64,000 bases of DNA from Synechococcus sp. 1G10. Its GTDB lineage: Bacteria; Cyanobacteriota; Cyanobacteriia; PCC-6307; Cyanobiaceae. Position 1 is the stretch's first letter. Each line of letters opens with the position of its first letter. The stretch is taken from the NCBI RefSeq assembly GCF_002252625.1, contig NZ_NQKW01000002.1, forward strand, positions 186,001-250,000, written 5' to 3'. The notes below the pieces were generated by a model. It ran no database searches. It saw nothing but the letters and a program-made list of their open reading frames with translations, and was not told the DNA's origin. A program made the translations under genes and the position numbers. Shown here piece after piece: positions 19,939 to 31,029 of the stretch.

Positions 19939-19945
19939 TCGGGCC

Positions 19946-20752
<807 letters not shown>

Positions 20753-21883
20753 TCAGTTGGTCATCGCTTCGACTCCCTCCACGGCGGGGCCAAGCAACTG
20801 GGCGAGGCGTTGCAGTTCCTCCTTGCTGCCCATCACCACCAGCAACTGGCCCGGCAGCAGCCTCACATCGCCATTGGGGTTTGTGATCAGTTTCGGGGGA
20901 AGGGGAGCACTGGTGATCCCGCGGTACACCGATGGGTTGTTCTCATTCATGGCGGGCATGCGCACGGCCAGCACCAGGGCACCGGTGCGCTTGCGCAGTT
21001 CCAGCTCGGCCAGGGTCCGTCCATTGAGATCCCCCAGCAGCTGGCCGTTGTTGCTGATCTGAAACTCGTCCACCTCGCACTCCGATCCCGCCAGCAGTTC
21101 CATGAACTGCACCGCCAGAGGACGCAGGGCTGTCGCTGCCATGCTGCGCCCGCCGGCCACGTAGGGACTCACGACCTGATCGGCGCCGGCCAGCCGCAGC
21201 TTGCGCGCGCCCTCCTCGCTGTCGGAGCGGGAGATCAGGCGGCAGCGGGGGGCGATGCCCCGGGCACTGAGCACCACATAGAGATTGGCTGCGTTGCTGG
21301 GCAGGGCGGCCACCAGGCTGCGGCATTGGTGAATCCCCGCTTCCAGCAGGGTTACATCGAGGGTGGCATCGGCCTGAAGCACCGGCAGGCCGCTCTCCTC
21401 GGCGGCCTCCTTGCGGCTCTGATCCATCTCGACCACCAGCAGCGGCACGCCCTCGGCGGTGATCTGGTCGGCGATCTCCCGGCCGATGCGGCCATAGCCG
21501 CAGAGAATCACGTGGTCATTCATGGTGAGAAGCCAGCGGCGGAAGCGGAGTTCGCGCATCCGGCGGAAGTAGCCGGAATCGGTGAGCCCAAGCAGGCCCT
21601 GGATGGTCATCTGCACCACCACCAACCCCCCGGCGATCGAAAGGGTGGTCACCACGCGGCCGGCCCCGGAGAGGGGCTGGGTGGTGCCGTCGCTCCAGCC
21701 CAGGGTGGTTAGCATCACCAGCACCATCCAGTAGCAGTCCCCCCAGTCCCAGCCTTCGGTGAAGCGGTAACCCGCCGCCGAGAAATTCACCAGGGCCACC
21801 AGGGCGATCAGGGTGGTTCGCCAGGGTTGTCGGATCCGGGGGGAGGGAGGCCTGGGGCGTCGGCGCCTGGACTTTGGAGGCAT
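20753..21883 (-). CDS. Potassium-channel-like protein with RCK domain and atypical filter
   Basis: A 376-residue protein of two-helix plus RCK architecture. After a basic N-terminus (about 1-20) come TM1 (about 22-40), a pore loop and TM2 (about 78-98), then a Rossmann RCK domain starting at HVILCGYGRIGRE (about 124) and a C-terminal TrkA-C-like region. The position of the selectivity filter reads T-T-L-G-W-S-D-G (59-66) rather than T-V-G-Y-G-D, so K+ selectivity is doubtful. The 3' end is 48 bases before the fabG start. Confidence 0.83.
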   Translation of the reverse strand: MPPKSRRRRPRPPSPRIRQPWRTTLIALVALVNFSAAGYRFTEGWDWGDCYWMVLVMLTTLGWSDGTTQPLSGAGRVVTTLSIAGGLVVVQMTIQGLLGLTDSGYFRRMRELRFRRWLLTMNDHVILCGYGRIGREIADQITAEGVPLLVVEMDQSRKEAAEESGLPVLQADATLDVTLLEAGIHQCRSLVAALPSNAANLYVVLSARGIAPRCRLISRSDSEEGARKLRLAGADQVVSPYVAGGRSMAATALRPLAVQFMELLAGSECEVDEFQISNNGQLLGDLNGRTLAELELRKRTGALVLAVRMPAMNENNPSVYRGITSAPLPPKLITNPNGDVRLLPGQLLVVMGSKEELQRLAQLLGPAVEGVEAMTN

Positions 21884-21912
21884 CCGAGGGGCCGGGGTTG
21901 AAGAGTGGACGC

Positions 21913-22761
21913 TTAGCCCAGACCAAGGGCCTGAAGGACGTCAGCAACATCGAGCTTGTCCAGAGACGATGCTAGGCCGAGACCTTGTACACCCGCTCTG
22001 ATGGGCAGGCTGTCGCCACTGCGCCCCAGGGCGACCAGGGGGGTGCCGCTGAGCAGAGCCAGTTCGGTGGTGATCGGGTCGCGGCTGAGCACCACGTCGG
22101 CGGCGGCCACCTGGGCGGCACGCTCAAGGGGACTGCCATCACGGCGGGCCTGCTGAATGCGCAGCTGGGGGAGCCGGGTCCGGATCGCCTCCGGCAGCTC
22201 CTGCCAGCGCTGGGCCGGCCAGTCGGGTTCCGCTGCCGTGGGCTGGGGGTCAGGGGCCAGCAGCAGCAGCGGGCCATCGCCTGCCGGCGCTGCGGCCACC
22301 GCCTTCTCCAGGGCGGCTTTGGGCAGGCTGAGGCGGTAGGCGCCCGCATCCAGGGGCACACCGATCGGCCGCAGCCAGGCCTCGAGCGTCTGGTTGGGCC
22401 AACCCGGCTGGCGACTGACGGTGGTGGTGGCTGAGAAGCCCCCGGTGGCGATCCGGGTGGGGATGTGGCCGAGGGACAGCATCAGATCGATCGCCCAGCC
22501 GCTGCCCAGATTCAGGCAGACCTGGAAATCGGGCTCGCGCGCACTCCCCAGCAGATTGGCCCAGTCGGCCAGGCTCACCCCCTGATCGAAGCCGTAACCA
22601 AGCACTTTCTCCACGGCCGGTACCAGCTTCCAGGCTGCAGCCACCCCAGCGGTGCAGACAACCTGCACCTGGGCATGGAGATGGCTGGCGACGGCGGCCA
22701 CCGCAGGAACGGCCTGCAGCTGGGTTGCCATGCCGCCCGGAATCAGTACAAGTACACGCAT
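21913..22761 (-). CDS. Glycosyltransferase family 9 (heptosyltransferase-like)
   Basis: A 282-residue protein starting MRVLVLIPGGMATQLQAVP, a GT9-type start that corresponds to the first Rossmann half. The second half has LLLLAPDPQPTAAEPDWPAQRW, then QVAAADVVLSRDPITTELALLSGTPLVALG, the nucleotide-sugar binding end of GT-B enzymes. GT9 members transfer heptose or related sugars to LPS core or other acceptors. The ATG at 22761 is chosen; the same frame runs on to 23553 but only as an antisense artefact over ispD. Confidence 0.82.
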   Translation of the reverse strand: MRVLVLIPGGMATQLQAVPAVAAVASHLHAQVQVVCTAGVAAAWKLVPAVEKVLGYGFDQGVSLADWANLLGSAREPDFQVCLNLGSGWAIDLMLSLGHIPTRIATGGFSATTTVSRQPGWPNQTLEAWLRPIGVPLDAGAYRLSLPKAALEKAVAAAPAGDGPLLLLAPDPQPTAAEPDWPAQRWQELPEAIRTRLPQLRIQQARRDGSPLERAAQVAAADVVLSRDPITTELALLSGTPLVALGRSGDSLPIRAGVQGLGLASSLDKLDVADVLQALGLG

Positions 22762-22839
22762 CGGAGCGGTGGCTGGAAGGCGGCGGGCGGGCTGATTGTA
22801 TGAATCTGGTCTGGTTTGTCCGCTGCGCGGGAGTCCCTT

Positions 22840-23529
22840 GTGCATTTGCTGATCGCCGCTGCAGGCAGTGGCCGCCGAATGGGCGCTGAGCGCAACAAGC
22901 TGCTGCTGCCTGTGGCAGGGCGCCCCGTCCTGGCCTGGACTCTGGAGGCGGCTCTGGCCACGCCGGACATCAGCTGGATCGGGGTGGTGGGCCAGAGCCG
23001 CGATCAGGCGGAGGTGGAGGCCCTGGTGGCGGCTGCGGCGCCTGAGCGCCCCGTGCACTGGATCGAGGGCGGGGACACCCGCCAGGAGTCGGTGCGCCTC
23101 GGCCTGGCGGCTCTGCCTCCAGACGCTGAAGCGGTGTTGATCCACGATGGCGCCCGCTGCCTGGTTGAGCCGGAGCTGATCAGCCGCTGCGCCGCCGCGG
23201 CCGCCCGAGGGGAGGCCGTGATCGCCGCGGTGCCGGTGTCGGACACGATCAAACGGGTGGCGGCCGACGGCACCATCGAGGACACTCCCGATCGCCAGGG
23301 GCTCTGGGCGGCCCAGACCCCCCAGGGCTTCCCCCTGGCCCAGTTGCTCCTCGGCCATGCCACTGCAGCGGCCGAGGGCTGGAGCGTCACCGACGACGCC
23401 TCCTTGTTCGAGCGCCTGGGCTGGCCGGTGCGGGTGATCGAGTCCTCGGCCTCGAACATCAAACTCACCACCCCCTTTGATCTCGCCATCGCCGGGGCGG
23501 TGTTGGCTGCCCGCAGCGACAGGGCCTAG
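22840..23529 (+). CDS. ispD: 2-C-methyl-D-erythritol 4-phosphate cytidylyltransferase
   Basis: A 229-residue cytidylyltransferase of the MEP isoprenoid pathway. The CTP-binding block [21 protein letters not shown] is at the N-terminus, and [13 protein letters not shown] and [12 protein letters not shown] follow. GTG at 22840 ([11 protein letters not shown]) has a GGAG upstream and is preferred; a TTG at 22816 adds eight residues. The gene makes precursors of carotenoids, phytol and quinone side chains. The 3' end shares a CTAG with the convergent ldcA stop. Confidence 0.95.
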   Translation: MHLLIAAAGSGRRMGAERNKLLLPVAGRPVLAWTLEAALATPDISWIGVVGQSRDQAEVEALVAAAAPERPVHWIEGGDTRQESVRLGLAALPPDAEAVLIHDGARCLVEPELISRCAAAAARGEAVIAAVPVSDTIKRVAADGTIEDTPDRQGLWAAQTPQGFPLAQLLLGHATAAAEGWSVTDDASLFERLGWPVRVIESSASNIKLTTPFDLAIAGAVLAARSDRA

Positions 23530-24437
23530 AGCAGCAGGCTCAGCTCCCCGCACTCCCCATCCAGGCGGCAGGGAACCCCCAGGGGCAGGGCGCCGTTGCC
23601 GGGCTCATGGCCCACGGGCAGCCCCGCGAGCACGGGGATGCCGAGATCCGCGGTGCGTTCGCGCAGCACCTGCTCGAGGCTGAACCGTTCTCCGGCCGAT
23701 ATCCCCTCCCCGTCGGGCTCCTCACAGCCCTGAAAGCTGCCGAAGCCGATCCCCGCCAGCTGCTGCAGAGCGCCGCAGAGACGCCAGTGGGTGAGCATGC
23801 GCTCAATCCGGTAGGGGGCCTCCCCCACGTCTTCCAGGATCAGCACCGCCCCCCTGAGGTCGGGCAGGTACTGCGTGCCCAGGAGATGGGTAGCCACAGT
23901 GAGGTTCGCCACCAGCAGGGGTCCTTCGGCCCGCCCGCCCCGCCATGGGGTTCCCTGCAACGCTCCCGGCGCTTCCCCGAACAGCAGCCGGCGCAGGCGA
24001 TCCTGGCTCCAGGACGGCTCGTCCGCCAGGGTGGTGACCATGGGGCCATGGACCGCGCCGCGGAGGCCCCTGGCCTGCTGGGCCAGCAGCAGGGAGGTCA
24101 CATCAGAGAAACCCAGCAGCCAGCCCTCAGGCAGGGGCGGCGACTGCTCCAGCAGGCGTGCCGCTCCCCAGCCGCCCCGCACACAGGCCAGCAGGGCGGC
24201 CGCTTCGCCAGTGGTGGCAGAACCAGCCGGCAGCAGGTCGGAGAGGCGTTCATGGTCCCTGCCGGCCAGGTACCCCCAACGCCGCTCCGGGGCGAAGGGG
24301 AGCTCCACCTTCAGTCCCCAGCTTTCGATCACGGCGATGCCTGCTTCCAGCCGCTGGCGTTCCGCCAGGGCAGAGCTGGCCGCCACCAGCCTCACCCGGT
24401 CCCCCGGCCGCAGGGGGGGTGGCAACCAGTCGCTCAT
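23526..24437 (-). CDS. ldcA: LD-carboxypeptidase (muramoyltetrapeptide carboxypeptidase)
   Basis: A 303-residue S66-family serine peptidase. The nucleophile region [11 protein letters not shown], preceding [11 protein letters not shown], and the C-terminal [19 protein letters not shown] are family blocks. LdcA trims the terminal D-Ala of cytosolic muropeptides during peptidoglycan recycling. The ATG at 24437 overlaps ubiA by 4 bases (ATGA), so coupling with ubiA is likely. Its stop codon shares a CTAG with ispD on the other strand. Confidence 0.92.
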   Translation of the reverse strand: MSDWLPPPLRPGDRVRLVAASSALAERQRLEAGIAVIESWGLKVELPFAPERRWGYLAGRDHERLSDLLPAGSATTGEAAALLACVRGGWGAARLLEQSPPLPEGWLLGFSDVTSLLLAQQARGLRGAVHGPMVTTLADEPSWSQDRLRRLLFGEAPGALQGTPWRGGRAEGPLLVANLTVATHLLGTQYLPDLRGAVLILEDVGEAPYRIERMLTHWRLCGALQQLAGIGFGSFQGCEEPDGEGISAGERFSLEQVLRERTADLGIPVLAGLPVGHEPGNGALPLGVPCRLDGECGELSLLL

Positions 24438-25315
24438 GCCCCGCGCCCCAGCACCAGGGCCAGCAGCAGCAGGGCGCCGAGTTGCACCTGGCGGCTGAAG
24501 TGCTCCCCGTAGCGGGAGCGCGGTGGCTGCCCCCGCAGGCGCTGGGCTTCCCGCTGCATGCCCGCGGCGGCGAGGGTCCACAGGGGCCAGAAGATCCAGA
24601 TCACTCCGGCGTTGGTGGCTGCCACCGCCAGCAGCAGGGCGGCCGCTCCATAACTGAGGGCCACCGCAGTGGGGGCGCCCTCCCCCAGGCTGAGGGCACT
24701 GCTGCGGACCCCCAGGGCGGCGTCATCCGCCCGGTCGGCCATGGCGTAGACGGTGTCGAAGCCGAAGGTCCACAGCAGGGTGGCCAGCCAGGCGAGCGGC
24801 AGGGTCCAGCCTCCCCCCAGAGCGGCCGTGGCTGCGGCCCAGGGAATCAGCACCGCGAACCCCCAGCAGAAGGCCAGCACCAGCTGGGGATAGGCAAACC
24901 AGCGCTTGGCCGAGGGATAGAGCAGCACCGGCGGCAGGGTGGCCACCGCCAGGGTCAGGCACAGGCCGCGGCTGGGCGCCGGCAGAGCCAGCACCACCGT
25001 CAGCGCGACCAGCAGACAGGCCAGCAGCAGCAGCACCGCCTCGACCATGCCCACCCGGCCACTGGCCAGGGGGCGCGTGCGGGTGCGCTCCACCAGCGGA
25101 TCGATGCGCCGGTCCCAGAGGTCATTGGCCACGCAGCCGGCGCCGCTCACGGCCAGCCCGCCGGCCACGATCAGGCCCACCAGGCTGGGAGCTGGCGGGG
25201 TTTGGGGGGTGAGCCAGAGGGCCCAGCCGGCCGGGATCAGCAGGATCAGACGTCCGCTGGGCTTGTGCCAGCGCAGCAGCTCGAACCAACCCCGCAGGGA
25301 GGCGCTGATGTTCAT
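24434..25315 (-). CDS. ubiA: 4-hydroxybenzoate polyprenyltransferase (plastoquinone pathway)
   Basis: A 293-residue, roughly nine-helix UbiA-family enzyme. The first prenyl-diphosphate motif N-D-x2-D-x3-D is present in NDLWDRRIDPLVERT, and the second in YAMADRADDAALGVRS. In cyanobacteria UbiA prenylates 4-hydroxybenzoate with solanesyl diphosphate for plastoquinone. Start MNISASLRGWFEL is strong. ppx is divergent upstream, with about 126 bases between. Confidence 0.93.
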   Translation of the reverse strand: MNISASLRGWFELLRWHKPSGRLILLIPAGWALWLTPQTPPAPSLVGLIVAGGLAVSGAGCVANDLWDRRIDPLVERTRTRPLASGRVGMVEAVLLLLACLLVALTVVLALPAPSRGLCLTLAVATLPPVLLYPSAKRWFAYPQLVLAFCWGFAVLIPWAAATAALGGGWTLPLAWLATLLWTFGFDTVYAMADRADDAALGVRSSALSLGEGAPTAVALSYGAAALLLAVAATNAGVIWIFWPLWTLAAAGMQREAQRLRGQPPRSRYGEHFSRQVQLGALLLLALVLGRGA

Positions 25316-25441
25316 CGGCGCAGGTTATACGGCGCTTCGGGGCTGGGGATGCCTTGGGCAGCGATATGGGGCCGTGACATGGGGCGACTGGTTGCGGTCT
25401 GCGGTGGCAAAGTGGCGCGGTCAGTGCCGGCTGGTCGCCCG

Positions 25442-27070
25442 ATGGTCTCTCCCGACCCCGCCGTCACGGTGGTCGCTCCCGTCAGCCAGGGCTCAGGCAC
25501 CGGGCTGCGGCATGTGGCAGCCATCGACATCGGCTCCAACTCCATCCACCTGTTGATCGCGGCGGTGGACCCGGAGTTGCGCAGCTTCTCTCTGGTGCTG
25601 GCTGAGAAGTCGTCCACCCGACTGGGAGAGCGGGATCCCGAAACGGGGGACCTCACCCCCGAGGCGATCGAGCGCGCCTTCATCGCCCTGCGTCACTGCC
25701 GTCAGCTGGCCGAGAGCCACGGAGTTGAGCAGATCCTCACTGCCGCCACCAGTGCAGTGCGGGAGGCGCCCAACGGCCGACTGTTCCTGCAGGCGGTCCA
25801 GGAGCAACTGGGTCTGGAGGTGGATCTGGTCAGCGGCCAGGAGGAGGCTCGCCTCATCTATCTCGGGGTGCTCTCGGGCATGGCCTTCGGTGACACCCCC
25901 CACCTGATCCTCGACATCGGCGGCGGCTCCACCGAGCTGATCCTGGCTGACGGGGCTGATGCCCGTGAACTCACCAGTACCCGCATCGGCGCAGTGCGAC
26001 TGCAGCGTGACTTCATCCGCGAGGACCCGATGCCGGCAGCCCGGCTCAACTTCCTGCGGGCGTTCATCCAGGGTTCTCTGGAGCCGGCTGTGGAGCGCGT
26101 GAAGCGTCAGCTGCGGCCTGGGGAGGTGCCAGTGATGGTGGGCACCAGCGGCACCGCAACGGCACTGGCAGCCCTGGTGGCCTCCGAACAGGAGCGCACT
26201 CCCCTGCGGCTGCAGGGATTCCGCATGAGCCGGGAGCAAGTCAATCAGCAGGTCAACCGGCTGACAACCCTGACGCCGGAGCAGCGGCGCTCCTTGCCCG
26301 CCATCAATGAACGCCGCGCTGAGATCATCGTGCCGGGGACGCTGGTGCTGCAGCAGGCGATGGCGATGCTGCAGGCCGAGGAGATGGTGATCAGCGAGCG
26401 GGCCCTGCGTGAAGGACTGATCGTCGACTGGATGCTCCGCCACGACCTGATCGTGGATCGCTTCGCCTACCAGAGCAGCATCCGCCGTCGCACGGTGCTG
26501 CAGCTGGCCCAGCGCTACGGCGTCGTCCAGGCGCGCGCGGATCGGGTGGCCCAGCATGCCCTCAGCCTCTACGACCGCGCTCGCGGGGTGCTGCACCACG
26601 ACGAAGGTGAGGGGCGACAACTGCTCTGGGCCGCGGCGATGCTGCATGCCTCGGGCCAGCACATCAACATCGGCGCCTACCACAAGCACAGCTGGTATCT
26701 GATCCGCCATGGCGACCTGCTCGGCTACTCAGAAACCGAGCAGCTGATGGTGGCGGCGATTGCCCGCTATCACCGCCGCAGCCTTCCCAAGAAGCGCCAC
26801 GAGGCCTGGCTTCTGCTCCCGGGCCGTGAGCAGAGGCGCACCGTCAGTGCGATGGCGATGCTTCTGCGGCTGGCCGCTTCCCTCGATCGCCGTCCCACGC
26901 CGGCGGTGGCGGGCCTGCGGATCGCCTGCAGCACCAGTGAGCTGAGCATCGGGCTCGAGCCGGCCTCACCCCTGGATCTGAGCCTGGAGCGTTGGAGCCT
27001 GCAGGCGTGCGCCGAGCCCCTGGCGGAGGCCACAGGGGTGCGATTGCTGGTGGAATCCGACAGCCGGTAG
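25442..27070 (+). CDS. ppx: Exopolyphosphatase (Ppx/GppA family)
   Basis: A 542-residue ASKHA-fold phosphatase. The P-loop-like AIDIGSNSIHLLIA comes at about residue 24 and LILDIGGGSTELI near 155. The C-terminal half is the HD-like domain (AAMLHASGQHINIGAYHKHSWYLIRHGDLLG) common in long Ppx enzymes. It removes terminal phosphate from polyP. Earlier in-frame starts at 25366, 25379 and far upstream exist, but the preceding residues look untranslated, so ATG 25442 is taken. Confidence 0.93.
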   Translation: MVSPDPAVTVVAPVSQGSGTGLRHVAAIDIGSNSIHLLIAAVDPELRSFSLVLAEKSSTRLGERDPETGDLTPEAIERAFIALRHCRQLAESHGVEQILTAATSAVREAPNGRLFLQAVQEQLGLEVDLVSGQEEARLIYLGVLSGMAFGDTPHLILDIGGGSTELILADGADARELTSTRIGAVRLQRDFIREDPMPAARLNFLRAFIQGSLEPAVERVKRQLRPGEVPVMVGTSGTATALAALVASEQERTPLRLQGFRMSREQVNQQVNRLTTLTPEQRRSLPAINERRAEIIVPGTLVLQQAMAMLQAEEMVISERALREGLIVDWMLRHDLIVDRFAYQSSIRRRTVLQLAQRYGVVQARADRVAQHALSLYDRARGVLHHDEGEGRQLLWAAAMLHASGQHINIGAYHKHSWYLIRHGDLLGYSETEQLMVAAIARYHRRSLPKKRHEAWLLLPGREQRRTVSAMAMLLRLAASLDRRPTPAVAGLRIACSTSELSIGLEPASPLDLSLERWSLQACAEPLAEATGVRLLVESDSR

Positions 27071-27138
27071 CGAAGACGACCGCAGGAGCGGCCCTGCTTT
27101 CGCCATGACAGACAAACGAATCTCCTGCCGCCAGTTCC

Positions 27139-27558
27139 ATGGACTCTCCGACCGCCTTCGTGGCCGTGGCCCTCGCCGCGGTGTCATGGGATGGGTCGCT
27201 CACCCGCGCTGGTTCCAGGGCCCTGCGCCACTCCCTCGACTACCGCGTGCCCTTCAATCAGATGGGAGATGCGGTGATGATTCAGCTGTTCGACCAGTTG
27301 CTCGCTGATCTGCGCCGCGATGGTGCACCGATCCTGATGGCCCGCGCGGCTCTGCAACTGGATCCCCATGAGCGCCGCACGGCCTTTGCGGTGGCGGCTG
27401 AAATAATGCGATCTGACGGGCCGTTGGTGCCCGAGGAACAACAGATCCTCTCCGATCTAGCTGCTCAGCTGGAGATTGCTGAGAGCGAATCAGCCAAGAT
27501 TCTTGAGGTGATGGACATCCTGCATGCCGAACTCATATGCAGTCCGGTGGCGGCCTGA
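27139..27558 (+). CDS. TerB-like / conserved hypothetical protein
   Basis: A 139-residue, mainly helical protein. The pattern MARAALQLDPHERRTAFAVAAEIMRSDGPLVPEEQQILSDLAAQLEI is typical of TerB-fold proteins, including a conserved Asp-Gly in an acidic turn that can bind metal. The function of such stand-alone TerB proteins is not known in cyanobacteria. It starts 69 bases after ppx and may be in the same transcript. Confidence 0.72.
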   Translation: MDSPTAFVAVALAAVSWDGSLTRAGSRALRHSLDYRVPFNQMGDAVMIQLFDQLLADLRRDGAPILMARAALQLDPHERRTAFAVAAEIMRSDGPLVPEEQQILSDLAAQLEIAESESAKILEVMDILHAELICSPVAA

Positions 27559-27598
27559 TCCTGAAAGAAGGGCCTCTGACCAGGCCTGAACTGAACAA

Positions 27599-27670
<72 letters not shown>

Positions 27671-27698
27671 CGACCCCTGGATCCTAAAACACCGCGGC

Positions 27699-28544
27699 TC
27701 AGCCCCCAGAGCCTCCAGCTTGAACCGTCGCTGCGCTCTTGGTCGAGCCTGGAGTGATTGCTGCCCTGAACAGGTGATCATGGCTGGCGGAATACAGGCG
27801 AGAGCGAGCCTGCTCAGGGGCTGCCAGTGCTGGGCTCACCACATAGAGGGTGGTGCGGATCAGCTGTCGCTCACGGCTCACAGCCGCCATCCGCTCCAGC
27901 GGCACAACCTGCAGCCACTGATCCGGCCAGCTGACCCGGTAGCCGATAGCCACAGGGGTGTCGGCGGGGTAGTGCTGCAGTAACTCCTGCTGCACTGACT
28001 CCACATGGCGGGCGCTCAGGTACAGGCAGAGGGAGGCTCGCAGGGAAGCCAGGTGTGCCAGCGATTCCCGCTCCGGCACCCCCGTGCGCCCACCGGCACG
28101 GCTGAGCACGATGGTCTGGACCAGCCCCGGAATGGTGAGCTCGGCCTTGAGAGCAGCGGCGGTGGCCTGGTACGCGCTCAGGCCAGGTACCACCTCCACC
28201 TCGAGTCCTGATTCGCTGAGGCGGCAGATCTGCTCCGCCAGGGCTCCGTAGAGGCAGGGATCGCCATCGTGCAGGCGCACCACCCGCAAGCCGGCCCGCG
28301 CCCGCTCCACCACCAGATCGATCACCTCTTCCAGGGTGAGTGTGCTGGTGCGGATCCGTTCGCAGTGCGCAGGGGCCAGCGCGGCGATCTGCGGCGAAAC
28401 CAGGGAATCAGTCCACACCAGGACATCAGCGGCTTCAACGGCACGGGTGGCCCGCACGGTCATCAGATCAACGGCGCCGGGGCCTGCACCCACGATCAGC
28501 ACCGGGCTTGTGGAACCTGGCGCTGGGGTCGACGATTCGTTCAA
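27699..28544 (-). CDS. cobM: Precorrin-4 C11-methyltransferase
   Basis: A 281-residue SAM-dependent tetrapyrrole methylase. It shows [17 protein letters not shown] (N-terminal P-loop-like motif), [13 protein letters not shown] (the conserved GDP region), [11 protein letters not shown] and TLYVVSPAL. CobM methylates C11 in the corrin pathway. The start overlaps lgt by 4 bases, so it is at the end of the petC-petA-lgt-cobM series. It is a second cobalamin-type gene in this window besides the CobT-like gene. Confidence 0.93.
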   Translation of the reverse strand: MNESSTPAPGSTSPVLIVGAGPGAVDLMTVRATRAVEAADVLVWTDSLVSPQIAALAPAHCERIRTSTLTLEEVIDLVVERARAGLRVVRLHDGDPCLYGALAEQICRLSESGLEVEVVPGLSAYQATAAALKAELTIPGLVQTIVLSRAGGRTGVPERESLAHLASLRASLCLYLSARHVESVQQELLQHYPADTPVAIGYRVSWPDQWLQVVPLERMAAVSRERQLIRTTLYVVSPALAAPEQARSRLYSASHDHLFRAAITPGSTKSAATVQAGGSGG

Positions 28545-29443
28545 GAGGGGTTCCGGGGCAGAAGGGGAGCACCGCCTGGATCGGGCAGGGGGCGGTCCTG
28601 GCCGTAGATCCGCCAGAGGCCGAAGCTGCCGAGCGCGATCAGCAGCAGGCTCATGAGCTGGGCCATGCGCAGGCCTCCCTCACAGAAGGGCGGCGTGGAG
28701 AACAGACAGAGCGGGTCGGTGCGCAGCCCTTCAATCCAGACTCTGCCGAGGCTGTAGCTCACCAGATAGACGCAGCTCAGCGCGCCGGGGGGCAAGGGGA
28801 TGCGTCCTTTGAGCCCGGCGCGGAACAGCACCAGCAGCAAGGCCACCACAGCGAGGTTCCAGATGGATTCGTAGAGGAAGGTGGGATGGAAATACTGCTG
28901 ATCGAGGAACTGTGCAGGCCTGTTGAGGGCGGGGATGTAGAGCTTCCAGGGCAGGTCGGTTGGAAGGCCGAAGGCCTCTGAATTGAAGAAATTGCCCCAG
29001 CGCCCGATCGCCTGGCCGAGGGCAACGGAGGGCACCAGCACATCGAGCAGGTTCCAGAAAGCGATTTTGCGCCAGCGGCAATAGGCGACTACCGCCAGGG
29101 TGCCGGCGATCAGAGCCCCGTGGATTGCGATGCCGCCTCGCCAGATGGCCAGCGCCTCCAGCCAGTTGAGCTGATACTGCCGCCACTCCAGCAACACGTA
29201 ATAGAGCCGGGCGCCCAGCACAGCGGCCAGCACCAGCAATGGCAGCAGATCAGCGATCAGGGCGGGGTCGATGCCCCGGGCCTTGCCCAGCCGGGTGGCC
29301 AGCAACAGACCCACCAGCACTGCCAAGGCGATCAGCAGGCCATACCAGCGCAGAGACAAGGGACCCAGCTGAACAATCAGGGGGCCCGGTGAAGTGAACA
29401 CAGCCAGGGCCGTGGCCGGGGAGAGAAACTCCAACGAATGCAC
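28541..29443 (-). CDS. lgt: Prolipoprotein diacylglyceryl transferase
   Basis: A 300-residue, seven-helix enzyme with the Lgt signature [13 protein letters not shown]. It transfers diacylglycerol from phosphatidylglycerol to the lipobox Cys of preprolipoproteins. Several lipobox proteins in this window (the topA-linked lipoprotein and the two binding proteins) are likely clients. It overlaps cobM by 4 bases and lies 27 bases after petA. Confidence 0.95.
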   Translation of the reverse strand: MHSLEFLSPATALAVFTSPGPLIVQLGPLSLRWYGLLIALAVLVGLLLATRLGKARGIDPALIADLLPLLVLAAVLGARLYYVLLEWRQYQLNWLEALAIWRGGIAIHGALIAGTLAVVAYCRWRKIAFWNLLDVLVPSVALGQAIGRWGNFFNSEAFGLPTDLPWKLYIPALNRPAQFLDQQYFHPTFLYESIWNLAVVALLLVLFRAGLKGRIPLPPGALSCVYLVSYSLGRVWIEGLRTDPLCLFSTPPFCEGGLRMAQLMSLLLIALGSFGLWRIYGQDRPLPDPGGAPLLPRNPS

Positions 29444-29470
29444 TCAGGCGAACGGCATGGTGAACAAGGC

Positions 29471-30403
29471 TCAGACGCCCTCAGCGGCCTGTACTTTCTC
29501 CACCTGCTTCTTCTTCAGCACCAGCATGATCTGAGCCAGAGCCACCGCTGCGAAGAAGGCGAGCATTCCGTAGAGACGGACAGGATTCTGGAGGACGATC
29601 TCAGCATCCAGCTGACCGAAGCCACCCACGTTGGGGTCATCGGAGAGGGGGGCACCTGCACTGACGCTGTCACCCACCGCCACGGTGAGGGTTGGGCCGG
29701 CGGGAATGGTGTCGCTCACGCTCTGACCATCGGCGGTGCTGATCTCCACCACGGAAGCGCCGTTTTCACCAGGAGTGATGGCGGCCACGGTGCCGTCCAC
29801 GGAAGCGTTGAAGACCCCGTTGTTGCTCTTCTCACCGGTGGGATACACCTGGCCACGGCCCCGGTTGCCTCCAACGTGGATCGAATACTTGCCGAAGTGA
29901 ATGGAGCTGTCGCTGCCCGGATCAGGCGAGAGGATCGGGAAGACGATCTCCTGGTGCTGGTCGCCAGGCAGGGGGCCCACCAGCAGGATGTTGGGATCGT
30001 TCTCGCTGTACTGGGTGAAGTAGACCCCAGCGGTTTCTTCCTTCAGTTCCTCGCTCAGTCGCTCAGGAGGAGCAAGCTTGAAGCCATCGGGGAGCATCAC
30101 CACCGCCCCGACATTCAGACCGGAACGGCTGCCGTCGGCCCCCACCTGCTGCACAGCGGTGTCGTAGGGAATTTTGACTACCGCCTTGAAGACGGTGTCC
30201 GGCATCACGGCCTGGGGCACCTCCACCTGGGTGGCCTTCTTGGCCAGGTGGCAGTTTGCGCAGACAATCTTGCCGGTGGCTTCACGGGGGCTGGCGTAAT
30301 TCTGCTGGGCCCAGAACGGATAGGCCCAGCTGGCCTGGGGAGCGCCCAGGAGGGCAGCAGCGACGAGCAGGGAGCTCAGCAGCAGGGAGAGGGAACGACG
30401 CAT
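29471..30403 (-). CDS. petA: Cytochrome f (apocytochrome, b6f complex)
   Basis: A 310-residue precursor. The signal peptide ends ASWA at residue 27, and the mature protein begins with Tyr28, the haem axial ligand through its amino group. The haem-binding C-A-N-C-H is at 48-52. The extrinsic domain has a typical Lys-rich docking region ([10 protein letters not shown] area) and a C-terminal membrane anchor followed by KKKQVEKVQ. It follows petC by 46 bases on the same strand. Confidence 0.98.
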   Translation of the reverse strand: MRRSLSLLLSSLLVAAALLGAPQASWAYPFWAQQNYASPREATGKIVCANCHLAKKATQVEVPQAVMPDTVFKAVVKIPYDTAVQQVGADGSRSGLNVGAVVMLPDGFKLAPPERLSEELKEETAGVYFTQYSENDPNILLVGPLPGDQHQEIVFPILSPDPGSDSSIHFGKYSIHVGGNRGRGQVYPTGEKSNNGVFNASVDGTVAAITPGENGASVVEISTADGQSVSDTIPAGPTLTVAVGDSVSAGAPLSDDPNVGGFGQLDAEIVLQNPVRLYGMLAFFAAVALAQIMLVLKKKQVEKVQAAEGV

Positions 30404-30449
30404 GGTGGGTGGGCGAACGGGCGACGAAGGGAAGGGAGAACGGGGTGGA

Positions 30450-30986
30450 TCAGGCCCACCAGGGCTTGTCGCCGGTCCGGAAGTCGGTGTCGCTCCACTG
30501 GCTCAGGAACACGGTGTCGTTCTCGACCGTGACGTTGGCCAGAGCCAGGGAGAGGGGTGCAGGACCGCGCACCACCTTGCCGGTGGCGTCGTACTGGCTG
30601 CCGTGACAGGGGCACATGAACTTGTTGGCACCGCTGTTCCAGGGGACAACACAGCCCAGATGGGTGCAGATGGCGTTGATGCCGTAGCTGCCGATCGCCT
30701 CGGGACCTTCCACCAACAGGTAAGTGGGATCACCCTTGAGCCCCTGCACCAGGCTGCGGTCGCCTTCCTTATGGGTGGAGAGCCAGCCGGTGGCCGTGAC
30801 GGTGTTGCCCAGCTCATCCTTGGCTGTGGTGCCGCCGCCACCGCCTGCGGCCCTCGGGGGGATGAAGTAGTTGACCACCGGGTAGAGAGCGCCAAGGGCA
30901 ACCCCTGTGACCGTGCCGAAGGTGAGCAGATTCATGAACTGCCGACGACCCATTCCGGGCACATCGCTCACAGGGATCTGGGTCAT
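30450..30986 (-). CDS. petC: Rieske 2Fe-2S protein of cytochrome b6f
   Basis: A 178-residue protein. An N-terminal [14 protein letters not shown] (twin Arg at 14-15) leads into the single membrane helix; the cluster motifs are C107-T-H-L-G-C112 and C125-P-C127-H128. It passes electrons from plastoquinol to cytochrome f. The twin-arginine N-terminus implies Tat export, and tatC is close by. Start is the ATG at 30986; a longer frame to 31088 is rejected because it reads through the likely promoter. Confidence 0.97.
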   Translation of the reverse strand: MTQIPVSDVPGMGRRQFMNLLTFGTVTGVALGALYPVVNYFIPPRAAGGGGGTTAKDELGNTVTATGWLSTHKEGDRSLVQGLKGDPTYLLVEGPEAIGSYGINAICTHLGCVVPWNSGANKFMCPCHGSQYDATGKVVRGPAPLSLALANVTVENDTVFLSQWSDTDFRTGDKPWWA

Positions 30987-31023
30987 ACGAGGCGTTCCTT
31001 GGTGCCGAAGCGACGTGCCGACC

Positions 31024-31029
31024 ATTATG
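31024..31029 (-). promoter_or_regulatory. Possible -10 element upstream of petC
   Basis: The minus strand reads CATAAT, matching TATAAT at five of six positions, about 37 bases before the petC start in the 148-base divergent spacer. No good -35 element at the right distance, so the call is weak. Confidence 0.3.

Noticed and set aside
22762-23553. Extension of the GT9 frame across ispD
   Set aside because: The added 264 residues are antisense to a clear IspD and have the Arg/His/Gly-rich look of shadow translation.
24158-25441. Upstream extension of the ppx frame
   Set aside because: It overlaps ubiA and ldcA on the other strand and reads as low-complexity Gly/Gln/Arg.
27139-27558. Possible TerB-linked tellurite/defence system
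   Set aside because: No TerC/D/E/Z or other stress-defence partners in the region; it is a single TerB-like gene.
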